Positions 27,390-35,880 of a DNA stretch of 64,000 bases are shown in pieces. Position numbers and translations under genes: made by a program. Location of the stretch: NCBI GenBank assembly GCA_040217815.1, contig JBEHWI010000013.1, forward strand, positions 29,759 to 93,758. Reading direction: 5' to 3'. The DNA is from UBA5314 sp040217815. Lineage in GTDB: Bacteria > Bacillota > Syntrophomonadia > Syntrophomonadales > Syntrophomonadaceae. The notes below the pieces were generated by a model. The model saw only the letters and a program-made list of their open reading frames with translations, ran no database searches and had not been told where the DNA came from. Position 1 is the first letter of the stretch, and every line of letters begins with the position of its first letter.

Positions 27390-29087
27390 TTATACTATCG
27401 CCTCACTTATATTTATTTCTGTAACCTTTCCATCCTCAATCGTATATTTTACCCCGTATGCTCCAAACCCACCGCGACCGGTGTAGTAGCCCAACTCCTT
27501 TTTTCCATTGCCCTGGTCCTGCAGGTAGCCGCGGCTGTCATTGGTGGTGTATATTTCCTGGCGGCCGTTTTTGGTTTGACCCGGTGAATAAGGGAACCTA
27601 GCCATAACCGATTCCAAGGTGTCGCCGACCCGGCTCCCTCTGGGGCCTTCCATGTCCGGGGTTTGTATGCAGATCCAGTAGACACAATTCACTCCCCCGC
27701 CCTCTACCATTCGCACCAATCCGAATGGGTAATAATAGGTGCTGGTTGGAATGTCGCCCGGCCTACATCCCGTTTTTCGGGTAGGTTGACCAATTATCTT
27801 CAACGCTTCATTTTCTGGTATATCCAATTTTAATGCACCAGCCGTACAGTCCTTTTGGCTGAACGGAGCCGGGGGCTCAGAGGGGTTGGGCTGGGCTGCT
27901 TCAGGTTGGGCAGGCTCATTTTTAGGTGTAGAGGATGCAAGCGCGGCCACCCCGAAAACGGGAAGCGACTTGCCCTGCAATTCCTCATTGGCGATCCCCA
28001 CCGGCTTCCAGTTATAAAACAGAAACTCGGCGGCATATTTCTTTTCATCCCCTGTATTGGACTTTTGCAGCAAAGCTACCGCTTCCAGATTGGTGCTGTT
28101 GGCCTGAATCGCCTTTATAGCACACAGTCTGGCTTTTTGACTATCTCCCGCCACCTGATAATAAAGGGCCAGATCGCTTAAAAGCCAGTCGTTGAAGTTC
28201 TGGGTTAGTACCTGATTGATCAGCGTTTCCGCTTCGGTTCGGTCACCGCTCTTACACATGGCAATAGCCGCCAGAATGCAGGCTTTGGGATTGACGGATG
28301 ATCCGCTCAGTTTTGCCTTATAGGTATTTATCGCCTTGGAGGTGTCGTCAGAAGCGTAATACAGGTAAAATTCCATCATAGCTGATACCTGTGAGTTGGA
28401 GACGGTCGAGAGTTTAACGGACAATTCATTCCAGCGGCCTTTATACATATCGCTTAAGACCAGGTAGGCTTCTTGCTGGTTAATTTCTATAATGAGGGAT
28501 TTAACAATATTGTTGAATGCATCGTCAGCTTTGTTGTTTTGTTTAAGGAAAAGGGCCAGGATATTGTAACCCCGGTAGTCGTTGGGGTATTTAGCTACAG
28601 CCTGTCTCAACGTAGCTTCAACTTTGGCGTTGTCGCCCTGTTTTTGATAGACCATGGCCAGGCCCCAGTAGGCCTCCAGGCAGTTTTGTTCGCTGTTTAT
28701 GATAGTCTGGAAGGCTTTCTCAGCATCGGGCAACTGTCCTTTATCTATGTACATACCAGCCAGACCCAGCCTGAGGGTGTTTTGATCAGTAACTGCGACA
28801 GCAGCGACTCCTTTATCATAGGCCACTTTGGCTTCATCATACTTGCCCTGTAAAGTGTAGACTTTAGCCAAACCTTGATATGCCTTTACTTGTTTTGGAT
28901 CGATCTTGATGGCATCATTGTAGGCAAGCACGGCTTTGTCAAAATCGTTTTCGCTTATGTACTTAACCGCCAGTTCCAGTTTTTCCTGGGCACGATCTGC
29001 TGCTCCCCTACTCCATAAACCGGCTCCAAAGGCTACAATAAGTACTACAACTAATCCTGCTACGATTGATATTTTCTTCTTGTTCAC
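27390..29087 (-). CDS. Membrane-anchored TPR protein with BamE/SmpA-like C-terminal domain
   Basis: 565 residues, GTG start after GAGGAG. Basic N-terminus NKKK, membrane helix at about 5-25, WSRGAADRAQEKLELAVKY, then TPRs to about 370. The family signature repeat here is YISENDFDKAVLAYNDAIK. The block ends in FLFYNWKPVGIANEEL and a Pro-rich spacer. The C-terminal 150 residues contain two related segments, IPENEALKIIGQPTRKTG and PRGSRVGDTLESVMARF. These are like the paired turns of SmpA/BamE-type domains, and similar pairs occur in the proteins at 29159 and 53013. It is one of five tightly related tandem paralogues between 27 and 38 kb. Confidence 0.85.
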   Translation of the reverse strand: MNKKKISIVAGLVVVLIVAFGAGLWSRGAADRAQEKLELAVKYISENDFDKAVLAYNDAIKIDPKQVKAYQGLAKVYTLQGKYDEAKVAYDKGVAAVAVTDQNTLRLGLAGMYIDKGQLPDAEKAFQTIINSEQNCLEAYWGLAMVYQKQGDNAKVEATLRQAVAKYPNDYRGYNILALFLKQNNKADDAFNNIVKSLIIEINQQEAYLVLSDMYKGRWNELSVKLSTVSNSQVSAMMEFYLYYASDDTSKAINTYKAKLSGSSVNPKACILAAIAMCKSGDRTEAETLINQVLTQNFNDWLLSDLALYYQVAGDSQKARLCAIKAIQANSTNLEAVALLQKSNTGDEKKYAAEFLFYNWKPVGIANEELQGKSLPVFGVAALASSTPKNEPAQPEAAQPNPSEPPAPFSQKDCTAGALKLDIPENEALKIIGQPTRKTGCRPGDIPTSTYYYPFGLVRMVEGGGVNCVYWICIQTPDMEGPRGSRVGDTLESVMARFPYSPGQTKNGRQEIYTTNDSRGYLQDQGNGKKELGYYTGRGGFGAYGVKYTIEDGKVTEINISEAIV

Positions 29088-29158
29088 TTCTCCTCTTCCC
29101 CCTCATTGCGCCTTCTAATTTCGTTTAATCTGCTGTTTTCAGGTTCTTGCTTATTCTT

Positions 29159-30751
29159 TTATCTGGATATTTCCGCATTTCTTGATATAGAAATAGTACT
29201 TACTTTTTCGCCCGTAAAATCTATTAGTATACAGGAGGCACTAAGTTCCGCCTTTTCAGTGTAATAATAATAATCGTCAAAAGGTTTTAATTTATCCCCA
29301 TATAGCTCAAAAGCTTTGCTTTTAGGATCCCCCAGCCTTAATCCTCTAGCTGTCGATATCTTGTCATTAAGCAGCATTATTGCATATACACCCTGGCCTG
29401 CGTCGTGACCAATAGCCTTATCATAGACGATCACCCTTATATCCGGATATACAAGTTCGATGTTAGGAGGATGAGTTTGCTTAGTTTCCAGCGGATTCCC
29501 CAACAGACGAATAACCTCCGCCTTGCTCATGCCCATTTCTACCCCTTTAATGGAAAAATCAGAGGTTTCGGTCCGATTGGCAGGGGTAATATTTGTCGTG
29601 GGAATGCCTTTTGAACCCGGGACGGGTAGAGATTTAACCTGCAACTCATCTTTAACCTTTGCTACTGGACTCCAGTTATATAATAAAAATTCAGCAGCAT
29701 ATTTCTTTTCATCCCCGGTATTCAGTTTCTGCAGCAAAGCTATCGCTTCCAGGTTGGTGCCGTGGGCCTGAATAGCCTTAATGGCGCTTAGTCTGGCCTT
29801 TTCATTATTTCCAGCTACCTGATAATAAAAGGCCACATCACTTAAGAGCCATTCATTGATATTCTCGTTCAAAACCTGGTTAATCAGGCTTTCTGCACCA
29901 CTTTTATCACCCGTTTTAAACATGGCAATAGCATAAAGAATCCTGGCTTTGTGGTTTCCGGATTGCCCGCTTAATTGAGCCTTATAGGCATTTACTGCCT
30001 TTGAATAGTCCTCAGAAGCATAAAGGAGGTAGAATTCCAACATGGAAGAAATTTGCTGGTTGGATACCGCAGTGAGTTTAGCTTGAAGTTCAGTCCAGCG
30101 GCCTTTATACATATCGTTAAAAACCGGGTAGGCCTCCTGCTGGTTAATTTGGAGGCTTAAGGATTTAACCAGATTGTTGAATGCATCGTCAGCCTTATTA
30201 TTCTGTTTGAGGAAAAGGGCCAGGGTGTTGTACCCCCGGTAATCGTTGGGATATTTAGCTATAGCCTGTCTCAACGTAGCTTCAGCTTTGGCGTTGTCAC
30301 CCTGCTTTTGATAGACCATTGCCAGGCCCCAGTAGGCCTCCAGGCAATTCTGGCTGCCGTTTATTAGCTCCTGGTAAGCCTTCTCAGCATCAGGCAGCTG
30401 TCCTTTGTCTATGTACATCCCGGCCAAGCCCAGTCTAAGGGTATTTTGATCGCCGGCTGCAACAGCCGATACTCCTTTTTCATAGGCAGCTTTGGCTTCA
30501 TCATATTTACCCTGCAAGGTGTAGACTCTGGCCAAGCCCTGATATGCTTTTACCTGTTTGGCATCGATATTGATGGCATCATTATAAGCCAATATGGCTT
30601 TGTCAAAATCATTTTCGCTTATGTACTTGACCGCCAAATCCAGCTTTTGCTGAGCTCGATCAGCAGATCCCCGGCTCCATAAACCGGCTCCCACAGCTAC
30701 AATTACTACCGCGATCAATCCTACTATGATCAATATTTTTTTCTTGTTCAC
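29159..30751 (-). CDS. Membrane-anchored TPR protein with BamE/SmpA-like C-terminal domain
   Basis: 530 residues, GTG start with GAGGAGGG upstream. Membrane helix at about 5-25, WSRGSADRAQQKLDLAVKY, TPR block to about 375 ending LLYNWSPVAKVKDEL. The C-terminal 135 residues hold a motif pair: GMSKAEVIRLLGNP, then ARGLRLGDPKSKAFELYG, typical of short BamE/SmpA-like domains in Clostridia. The TPR block is nearly identical to that of the two flanking paralogues at both protein and DNA level, while the C-terminal parts differ. That fits duplication or gene conversion of the front half with swapping of the back half. Confidence 0.85.
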   Translation of the reverse strand: MNKKKILIIVGLIAVVIVAVGAGLWSRGSADRAQQKLDLAVKYISENDFDKAILAYNDAINIDAKQVKAYQGLARVYTLQGKYDEAKAAYEKGVSAVAAGDQNTLRLGLAGMYIDKGQLPDAEKAYQELINGSQNCLEAYWGLAMVYQKQGDNAKAEATLRQAIAKYPNDYRGYNTLALFLKQNNKADDAFNNLVKSLSLQINQQEAYPVFNDMYKGRWTELQAKLTAVSNQQISSMLEFYLLYASEDYSKAVNAYKAQLSGQSGNHKARILYAIAMFKTGDKSGAESLINQVLNENINEWLLSDVAFYYQVAGNNEKARLSAIKAIQAHGTNLEAIALLQKLNTGDEKKYAAEFLLYNWSPVAKVKDELQVKSLPVPGSKGIPTTNITPANRTETSDFSIKGVEMGMSKAEVIRLLGNPLETKQTHPPNIELVYPDIRVIVYDKAIGHDAGQGVYAIMLLNDKISTARGLRLGDPKSKAFELYGDKLKPFDDYYYYTEKAELSASCILIDFTGEKVSTISISRNAEISR

Positions 30752-30842
30752 TCTAGACCCTCCTCAAAGAAGCAGCATATAATTTATCAAACCGGGCAAC
30801 ATGTTTCATAAGTCACAATCTTATGGCTGTCTGCCTAATTTT

Positions 30843-32642
30843 TCAGTTAACCGCTGTTAATTCTTCCCTGGTATTTCGGATATTAGTACCTCTCACTGCT
30901 GCACTCGTCCACCAGCTGTACTCTTGTTTCGAAGTTTGCCGAACAATACCCAGACCAGGAACCAGCCAGTAATCATCTTCATATGTGGTCCTGCCTCCGC
31001 TGTCGGCGTTGCCGTTGAGCTTTTCTCCCTTTACATGGAGATGGGCAGCCTGCTTGGATGTACCCATTACAGTAATACTTTCCACCCCGATAAATGTTGT
31101 AGTTTCCTTAATGCTTTCCGTCTGCTGACTATCTAGATTCAGATTCTGATAGTAATTATCCCATGACTCTCCTGCTCCCGCTGCTTTCAATCTGGTGCAT
31201 TTCCCGCCGTTTACAACTTCGGTAAAACCGCCCGCTTGATCAGCCACCCAGTCGGAGCTCGTTAATAAGACCGAACCGTCTTGCACCTTGTACTTAAAAG
31301 TCTCAACCTGCTTATAATTGTTATAAGGCAACAAAATAGTGTGAACTTGAATGTACTCCTGAGCATTACTCTTATTCCACTTTATCGTCGCACTGGTATC
31401 ACTGGGCTTTGGCTGCTGGGAGTTTGAGCTTGAATAGCGATAAGTATACGTTTTATTAACATCAGGAATAAAATACTCCGGGGTTAATTTAAGCTCATCT
31501 TTGGAATTGAGATTTGTACTGCCCAAAACCTGCAAGTCTTCTTTTGCCTTTGCCACCGGCTTCCAGTTGTAGAGCAGGTACTCGGTGGCATATTTCTTTT
31601 CATCCCCGGTGTTCATTTTATGCAGCAAAGCCACCGCCTCTAAATTGGTGCCGTTGGCTTGAATAGCCTTGATGGCGCTCAGTCTGGCCTTTTCATTATC
31701 TCCAGCCACCTGGTAGTATGAAGCCACATCGCTCAAAAGCCAGTCGTTGAACTTCTCGTTCAATACCTGCTTGATCAGGGTTTCCGAGCCGCTTTTATCT
31801 CCGCTTTTAAACATGGCAATGGCAGATAGAATCCTTGCTTTGTAGTTGCCGGATTGCCCGCTTAACTTTGTTTTGTAAGCATTTACCACCTTGGGGTAAT
31901 CTGCTGAAGCATAATACATATAGAATTCCAACATACCGGATATCTGCTGATTGGATACAGTGGATAGTTTAGTTTGCAGTTCAGTCCAACGCCCTTTGTA
32001 TAGATCGGTTAAGATCAGGTAGGCTTCCTGCTGGTTGAGCTCTATGCTGAGGGATTTAACAATATTGTTGAATGCATCATCGGCTTTGTTGTTCTGTTTG
32101 AGGAAAAGAGCCAGGGTGTTGTAACACCGGTAGTCGTCGGGATATTTAGCCACAGCTTGTCTTAAGGTAGCCTCAGCCTTGCTGTTGTCACTCTGCTTTT
32201 GATAGACCATGGCCAGGCCCCAGTAGGCTTCCAGGCAGTTCTGGCTGCCGTTTATAATTTCCTGAAAGGCCTTCTCGGCATCGGGCAACTGCCCTTTGTC
32301 TATGTACATCCCAGCCAGCCCCAGCCTTAGGGTGTTCTGATCATTCATCGCTACAGCCGCAACACCTTTATCATAGGCGGCTTTGGCTTCATCGTATTTA
32401 CTCTGCAGGGTATAGACTCTGGCCAAACCCTGATATGCCTTAACTTGTTTGGGATCGATCTTTATTGCATCATTATAGGCCAGAATTGCTTTGTCAAAAT
32501 CATTTTCGCTTATGTACTTGACCCCCAGATCCAGCTTCTCCTGAGCCCGGTCAGCTGATCCTCGGCTCCATAGACCGGCGCCAATAGCTAGAATAAATAC
32601 TACGATTAATCCTGTTATGATCGATATTTTCTTCTTATTCAC
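30843..32642 (-). CDS. Membrane-anchored TPR protein with AAHL-type C-terminal domain
   Basis: 599 residues, GTG start after GAGGAGAG. Membrane helix at about 5-25, WSRGSADRAQEKLDLGVKY, TPRs to about 375 ending LLYNWKPVAKAKEDL. The C-terminal 210 residues form the AAHL-type domain: EYFIPDVNKTYTYRY, FIGVESITVMGTSKQAAHLH and DYWLVPGLGIVRQT. The same domain occurs in three other proteins of the window with different front halves (7881-9767 with ribbon, 17827-19779, and the TPR-less 19839-20603). It is probably exposed on the cell surface. Confidence 0.85.
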   Translation of the reverse strand: MNKKKISIITGLIVVFILAIGAGLWSRGSADRAQEKLDLGVKYISENDFDKAILAYNDAIKIDPKQVKAYQGLARVYTLQSKYDEAKAAYDKGVAAVAMNDQNTLRLGLAGMYIDKGQLPDAEKAFQEIINGSQNCLEAYWGLAMVYQKQSDNSKAEATLRQAVAKYPDDYRCYNTLALFLKQNNKADDAFNNIVKSLSIELNQQEAYLILTDLYKGRWTELQTKLSTVSNQQISGMLEFYMYYASADYPKVVNAYKTKLSGQSGNYKARILSAIAMFKSGDKSGSETLIKQVLNEKFNDWLLSDVASYYQVAGDNEKARLSAIKAIQANGTNLEAVALLHKMNTGDEKKYATEYLLYNWKPVAKAKEDLQVLGSTNLNSKDELKLTPEYFIPDVNKTYTYRYSSSNSQQPKPSDTSATIKWNKSNAQEYIQVHTILLPYNNYKQVETFKYKVQDGSVLLTSSDWVADQAGGFTEVVNGGKCTRLKAAGAGESWDNYYQNLNLDSQQTESIKETTTFIGVESITVMGTSKQAAHLHVKGEKLNGNADSGGRTTYEDDYWLVPGLGIVRQTSKQEYSWWTSAAVRGTNIRNTREELTAVN

Positions 32643-32699
32643 TCTACACTCTCCTCAAAGAAGCAACATATTATATCACTATTCTGAAGCCTCGTTTTT

Positions 32700-34286
32700 C
32701 TATGCGGTAAGGTTATAAGTCCATCTGGTACCATCATCGTTTAGGGTGCTGGACCAGGTGCCCGTCTTTTTACTGCCGTTCGGATAGTACATGGTTCCCT
32801 GTCCGTTTAGTGCCGAGTTTTTAAATTCTCCCACATATTTTTGTCCATCGGGCCAGGTATAAGTGCCCTGCCCCTCAAACTTGTTATCCACAAACATTCC
32901 AGTATATTTTTCACCATTTACATTGACAGCCGACCCTTTACCGTTGGCCATTGTATTATAAACTTCGCCCGTATAGGTCCAGCCATTGCCGATATCTATG
33001 GTGGCCCGATTTGAATCGGAATCAAGTTTGTCAAACCGGGCCACCTTTATTAAGTTGTCAAAGCTACCTGCCGGACCTGACTGGAAAGTAAAATTATTGT
33101 ATTTGAACGAGGGGTCAAAACCGCTATAGTAACCGGAAACGTCGCGGGTAAGGCCTTTTTCGGACAACTTGCCGCTCACTTCGCACACAATGACATATTT
33201 GTTGAGCTTAAAGTCGGCTTCTGATTTAGATACTGCCCAGGGGATCATCGAACCAGTAAACTCCGCTCCATTAGGATATTTCCACTGTCCTCCCCATATG
33301 CGGCAGGTGATAACATAGTCGTCGACACCGTTCATGTTCCTGCATCTGCCCCCCGAGTACTTGTCAACCAGGTTGGTATAGCTTATCCCGTCTGCACTAA
33401 AGTCGCCCTCTATACTGGTGCCGTCTTTTAAAGCCAGCCTTCCGAAACCATTCGGAACCCCATTTCTTATATATCCAGTGTAAGTCCCATTTTTCCAGGG
33501 CAGGGATCCGTATATAGAGCTGTCATTCACGATGGTAAAATAACGAATTTGCGCAACCGTATCGTTGACTTTGGTCTGAACTCCCCATTTACCCAGTCTA
33601 AACTTGTTTTGGGGCAGTATTGATCTGGCCACACAATTGGAATAACTGGTGTAGGTATTTACCGTTTCCTCCATAACCACTTCATAGTTTTTATCATCGT
33701 AAAAACGAAGCCATTCAAATTTTACGCCTTCACTTATGTATCCGGAAAAATAGGCCGATGCAACAATTTCATCAGACTGCATGGCAAATTTATCGTTACT
33801 ATAGCCCAGGGTTTCGTTCGTAGAAGGGTTGTAATATTCAGATAGAGATATTCCCTGGGTCTGATGCTCTCCTCTGGTTATATACACTATACTAGCTCGC
33901 TCATCGACTTCAATCTTGCACATACAAGCTTGGGCGACGGCTTTCAGCGGAACAAGAACCTTGCCGTCGATTTTCTGGGCCGGTACATCCAGATCGATTT
34001 CCTTTTGTTGTGCCCAGGCAACATAGCTTCCCACTTCCATCCAGAATTTCTCGCCGCCGGCACCGCAGCAAACTGCACTATCACTCGGTCGATAGCAGTC
34101 AAACCCCAATGCCTGGAATACTTCCTCAAAAGGCACTAATATGAAATCATCTACAATTATCGGTTTTACGTCGAAAGATAGTTCCTCCCCGTCAACAAAG
34201 ACCCGGGGAACTGTACCGGCCTGTACAGACAAGGGAGTGACCAACATCGAAAACACCAACAACAGACACATAAATCCTCTTTTCAA
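32700..34286 (-). CDS. Secreted protein with copper-amine-oxidase-N-like domain and MORN repeats
   Basis: 528 residues, TTG start nine bases after AGGAGG. A signal peptide ends near SVQA (about residue 23). Residues 30-130 match the copper amine oxidase N-terminal-like domain (VPFEEVFQALGFDCY, KVLVPLKAVAQACMCKIEVD). The central region is unrecognised. MORN repeats follow, one near the middle (YTGYIRNGVPNGFGRLALKD) and a C-terminal run (YTGEVYNTMANGKGSAV, YTGMFVDNKFEGQGTYTWPD, YVGEFKNSALNGQGTMYYP). The protein has neither a ribbon nor TPRs and interrupts the TPR paralogues. Its role is probably surface or wall-related. Confidence 0.87.
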   Translation of the reverse strand: MKRGFMCLLLVFSMLVTPLSVQAGTVPRVFVDGEELSFDVKPIIVDDFILVPFEEVFQALGFDCYRPSDSAVCCGAGGEKFWMEVGSYVAWAQQKEIDLDVPAQKIDGKVLVPLKAVAQACMCKIEVDERASIVYITRGEHQTQGISLSEYYNPSTNETLGYSNDKFAMQSDEIVASAYFSGYISEGVKFEWLRFYDDKNYEVVMEETVNTYTSYSNCVARSILPQNKFRLGKWGVQTKVNDTVAQIRYFTIVNDSSIYGSLPWKNGTYTGYIRNGVPNGFGRLALKDGTSIEGDFSADGISYTNLVDKYSGGRCRNMNGVDDYVITCRIWGGQWKYPNGAEFTGSMIPWAVSKSEADFKLNKYVIVCEVSGKLSEKGLTRDVSGYYSGFDPSFKYNNFTFQSGPAGSFDNLIKVARFDKLDSDSNRATIDIGNGWTYTGEVYNTMANGKGSAVNVNGEKYTGMFVDNKFEGQGTYTWPDGQKYVGEFKNSALNGQGTMYYPNGSKKTGTWSSTLNDDGTRWTYNLTA

Positions 34287-34346
34287 TTATTCCGACCTCC
34301 TGTCTTACCTATAAAAAGCTCCTTCTATAGCTGCCAAACCTCAATT

Positions 34347-35852
34347 CTATTCCTCGCCCTCCGGCATATCTTCAACGTATCCCCAACGGCCCGCAGCGTC
34401 TTTTTTGAATACCATGCCAGTACAGTCATCAGATGGATAGGAGCCCATGAATACGTTGGCCGTATCACCGTTTATGTTCCATATGCCAGCTACAATGTCG
34501 CCGGGCTTGGGATTCCCATAGGGCTTTGTGAATATGACCGTCTTTCCCCACCTGGCTTTACAGTATTCGGCAACTGTATTGAGCAAAACCAGTTTGTCGT
34601 CCTTGGGGGGTTCTTGCTTTGCAGGGCTCTGGTCAGAGATATTTGTTTGTTTACCGGGTGATACCGCCTGTTTATTTTGAACCTGGGCTTCCGGCGGACT
34701 CTTTACAGCATCAAGTATCGGCATAGAAATTGATTTGCTGAGCATGTCCCGTTTGGTATCGATCAGCGGCTTCCAGTTGTAAAGCAGGTATTCGGCCCCG
34801 TATTTCTTTTCATCCCCGCTATTTAACTTTTGCAGCAGAGCCACCGCTTTCAGATTGGTGCCGTTGGCTTGAATCGCTTTTATCGCGCACAGTCTGACTT
34901 TTTGACTGTCTCCCGCCGCCTCATAATAAAGGGCCAGATCGCTTAAAAGCCAGTCGTTGAATTTCTGATTTAATATCTGATTGATCAGCGTTTCCGCTCC
35001 GGTTCGGTCACCGCTCTTACACATGGCAATAGCTGCCAGAATCTGGGCTTTGTGATTGCCGGATGATCCGCTCAGTTTAGTATTATAGGTATTTATCGCC
35101 TTAGGGTTTTCATCGGAAGCATAATACAGGTAAAATTCCAGCATGGCCGATACCTGCTGGTTGGAGACAGTCGAAAGTTTAGCGGACAATTCATTCCAGC
35201 GGCCTTTATACATGTCGCTCAAAACCAGGTAGGCTTCCTGCTGGTTGAGTTCGATGCTGAGGGATTTAACCAGGTTGTTAAAGGCATCGTCAGCTTTGTT
35301 ATTCTGTTTGAGGAAGAGGGCCAGGGTGTTTAATCCCCTGTAGTCGTTCGGGTATTTAGCTGCAGCCTGCCTCAAGGCCGCTTCGGCCTTGTTGTTGTCG
35401 CCTTGTTTCTGGTAGACCATGGCCATGCCCCAGTAAGCCTCCAGGCAGTTTTGACTGGAATTTATCATCTCCTGGTATGATTTTTCGGCATCAGCCAACT
35501 GTCCTTTGTCTATGTACATTCCCGCCAGGCCCAGTCTGAGGGTATTTTGATCATTGGCGGCGACAGTCGATACTCCTTTTTCATAAGCGGCTCTGGCTTC
35601 ATCGTATTTACCCTGCAAGGTGTATACTCGTGCCAGACCCTGATAGGCCTTTACTTGTTTGGCATCGATATTGATGGCATCATTATATGCCAGGATGGCC
35701 TTGTCAAAATCATTTTCACTTATATACTTGACCGCCAGATCCAGCTTCTCCTGCGCCCTGTCCGCCGATCCCCGGCTCCATAAACCCGCTCCAATTCCCA
35801 CGATCAAAACAACTATCAAACCTGCAATAATTGCTGCTTTCTTATTTGCCAA
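34347..35852 (-). CDS. Membrane-anchored TPR protein with short unique C-terminal domain
   Basis: 501 residues, TTG start (ANKKAAIIAG) after GGGGAGAG. Membrane helix at about 5-25, WSRGSADRAQEKLDLAVKY, and a TPR block nearly identical to the neighbours, ending LLYNWKPLIDTKRDML. A spacer rich in Gln, Pro and Ser leads to about 80 C-terminal residues (LLNTVAEYCKARWGKTVIF, DIVAGIWNINGDTANVFMG, ending EDMPEGEE). No other protein in the window shares these, and I do not recognise them. It is the shortest full TPR member of the array. Confidence 0.85.
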   Translation of the reverse strand: MANKKAAIIAGLIVVLIVGIGAGLWSRGSADRAQEKLDLAVKYISENDFDKAILAYNDAINIDAKQVKAYQGLARVYTLQGKYDEARAAYEKGVSTVAANDQNTLRLGLAGMYIDKGQLADAEKSYQEMINSSQNCLEAYWGMAMVYQKQGDNNKAEAALRQAAAKYPNDYRGLNTLALFLKQNNKADDAFNNLVKSLSIELNQQEAYLVLSDMYKGRWNELSAKLSTVSNQQVSAMLEFYLYYASDENPKAINTYNTKLSGSSGNHKAQILAAIAMCKSGDRTGAETLINQILNQKFNDWLLSDLALYYEAAGDSQKVRLCAIKAIQANGTNLKAVALLQKLNSGDEKKYGAEYLLYNWKPLIDTKRDMLSKSISMPILDAVKSPPEAQVQNKQAVSPGKQTNISDQSPAKQEPPKDDKLVLLNTVAEYCKARWGKTVIFTKPYGNPKPGDIVAGIWNINGDTANVFMGSYPSDDCTGMVFKKDAAGRWGYVEDMPEGEE

Positions 35853-35880
35853 ATTTCTCTCTCCCCTGTCTAAAGACTAC

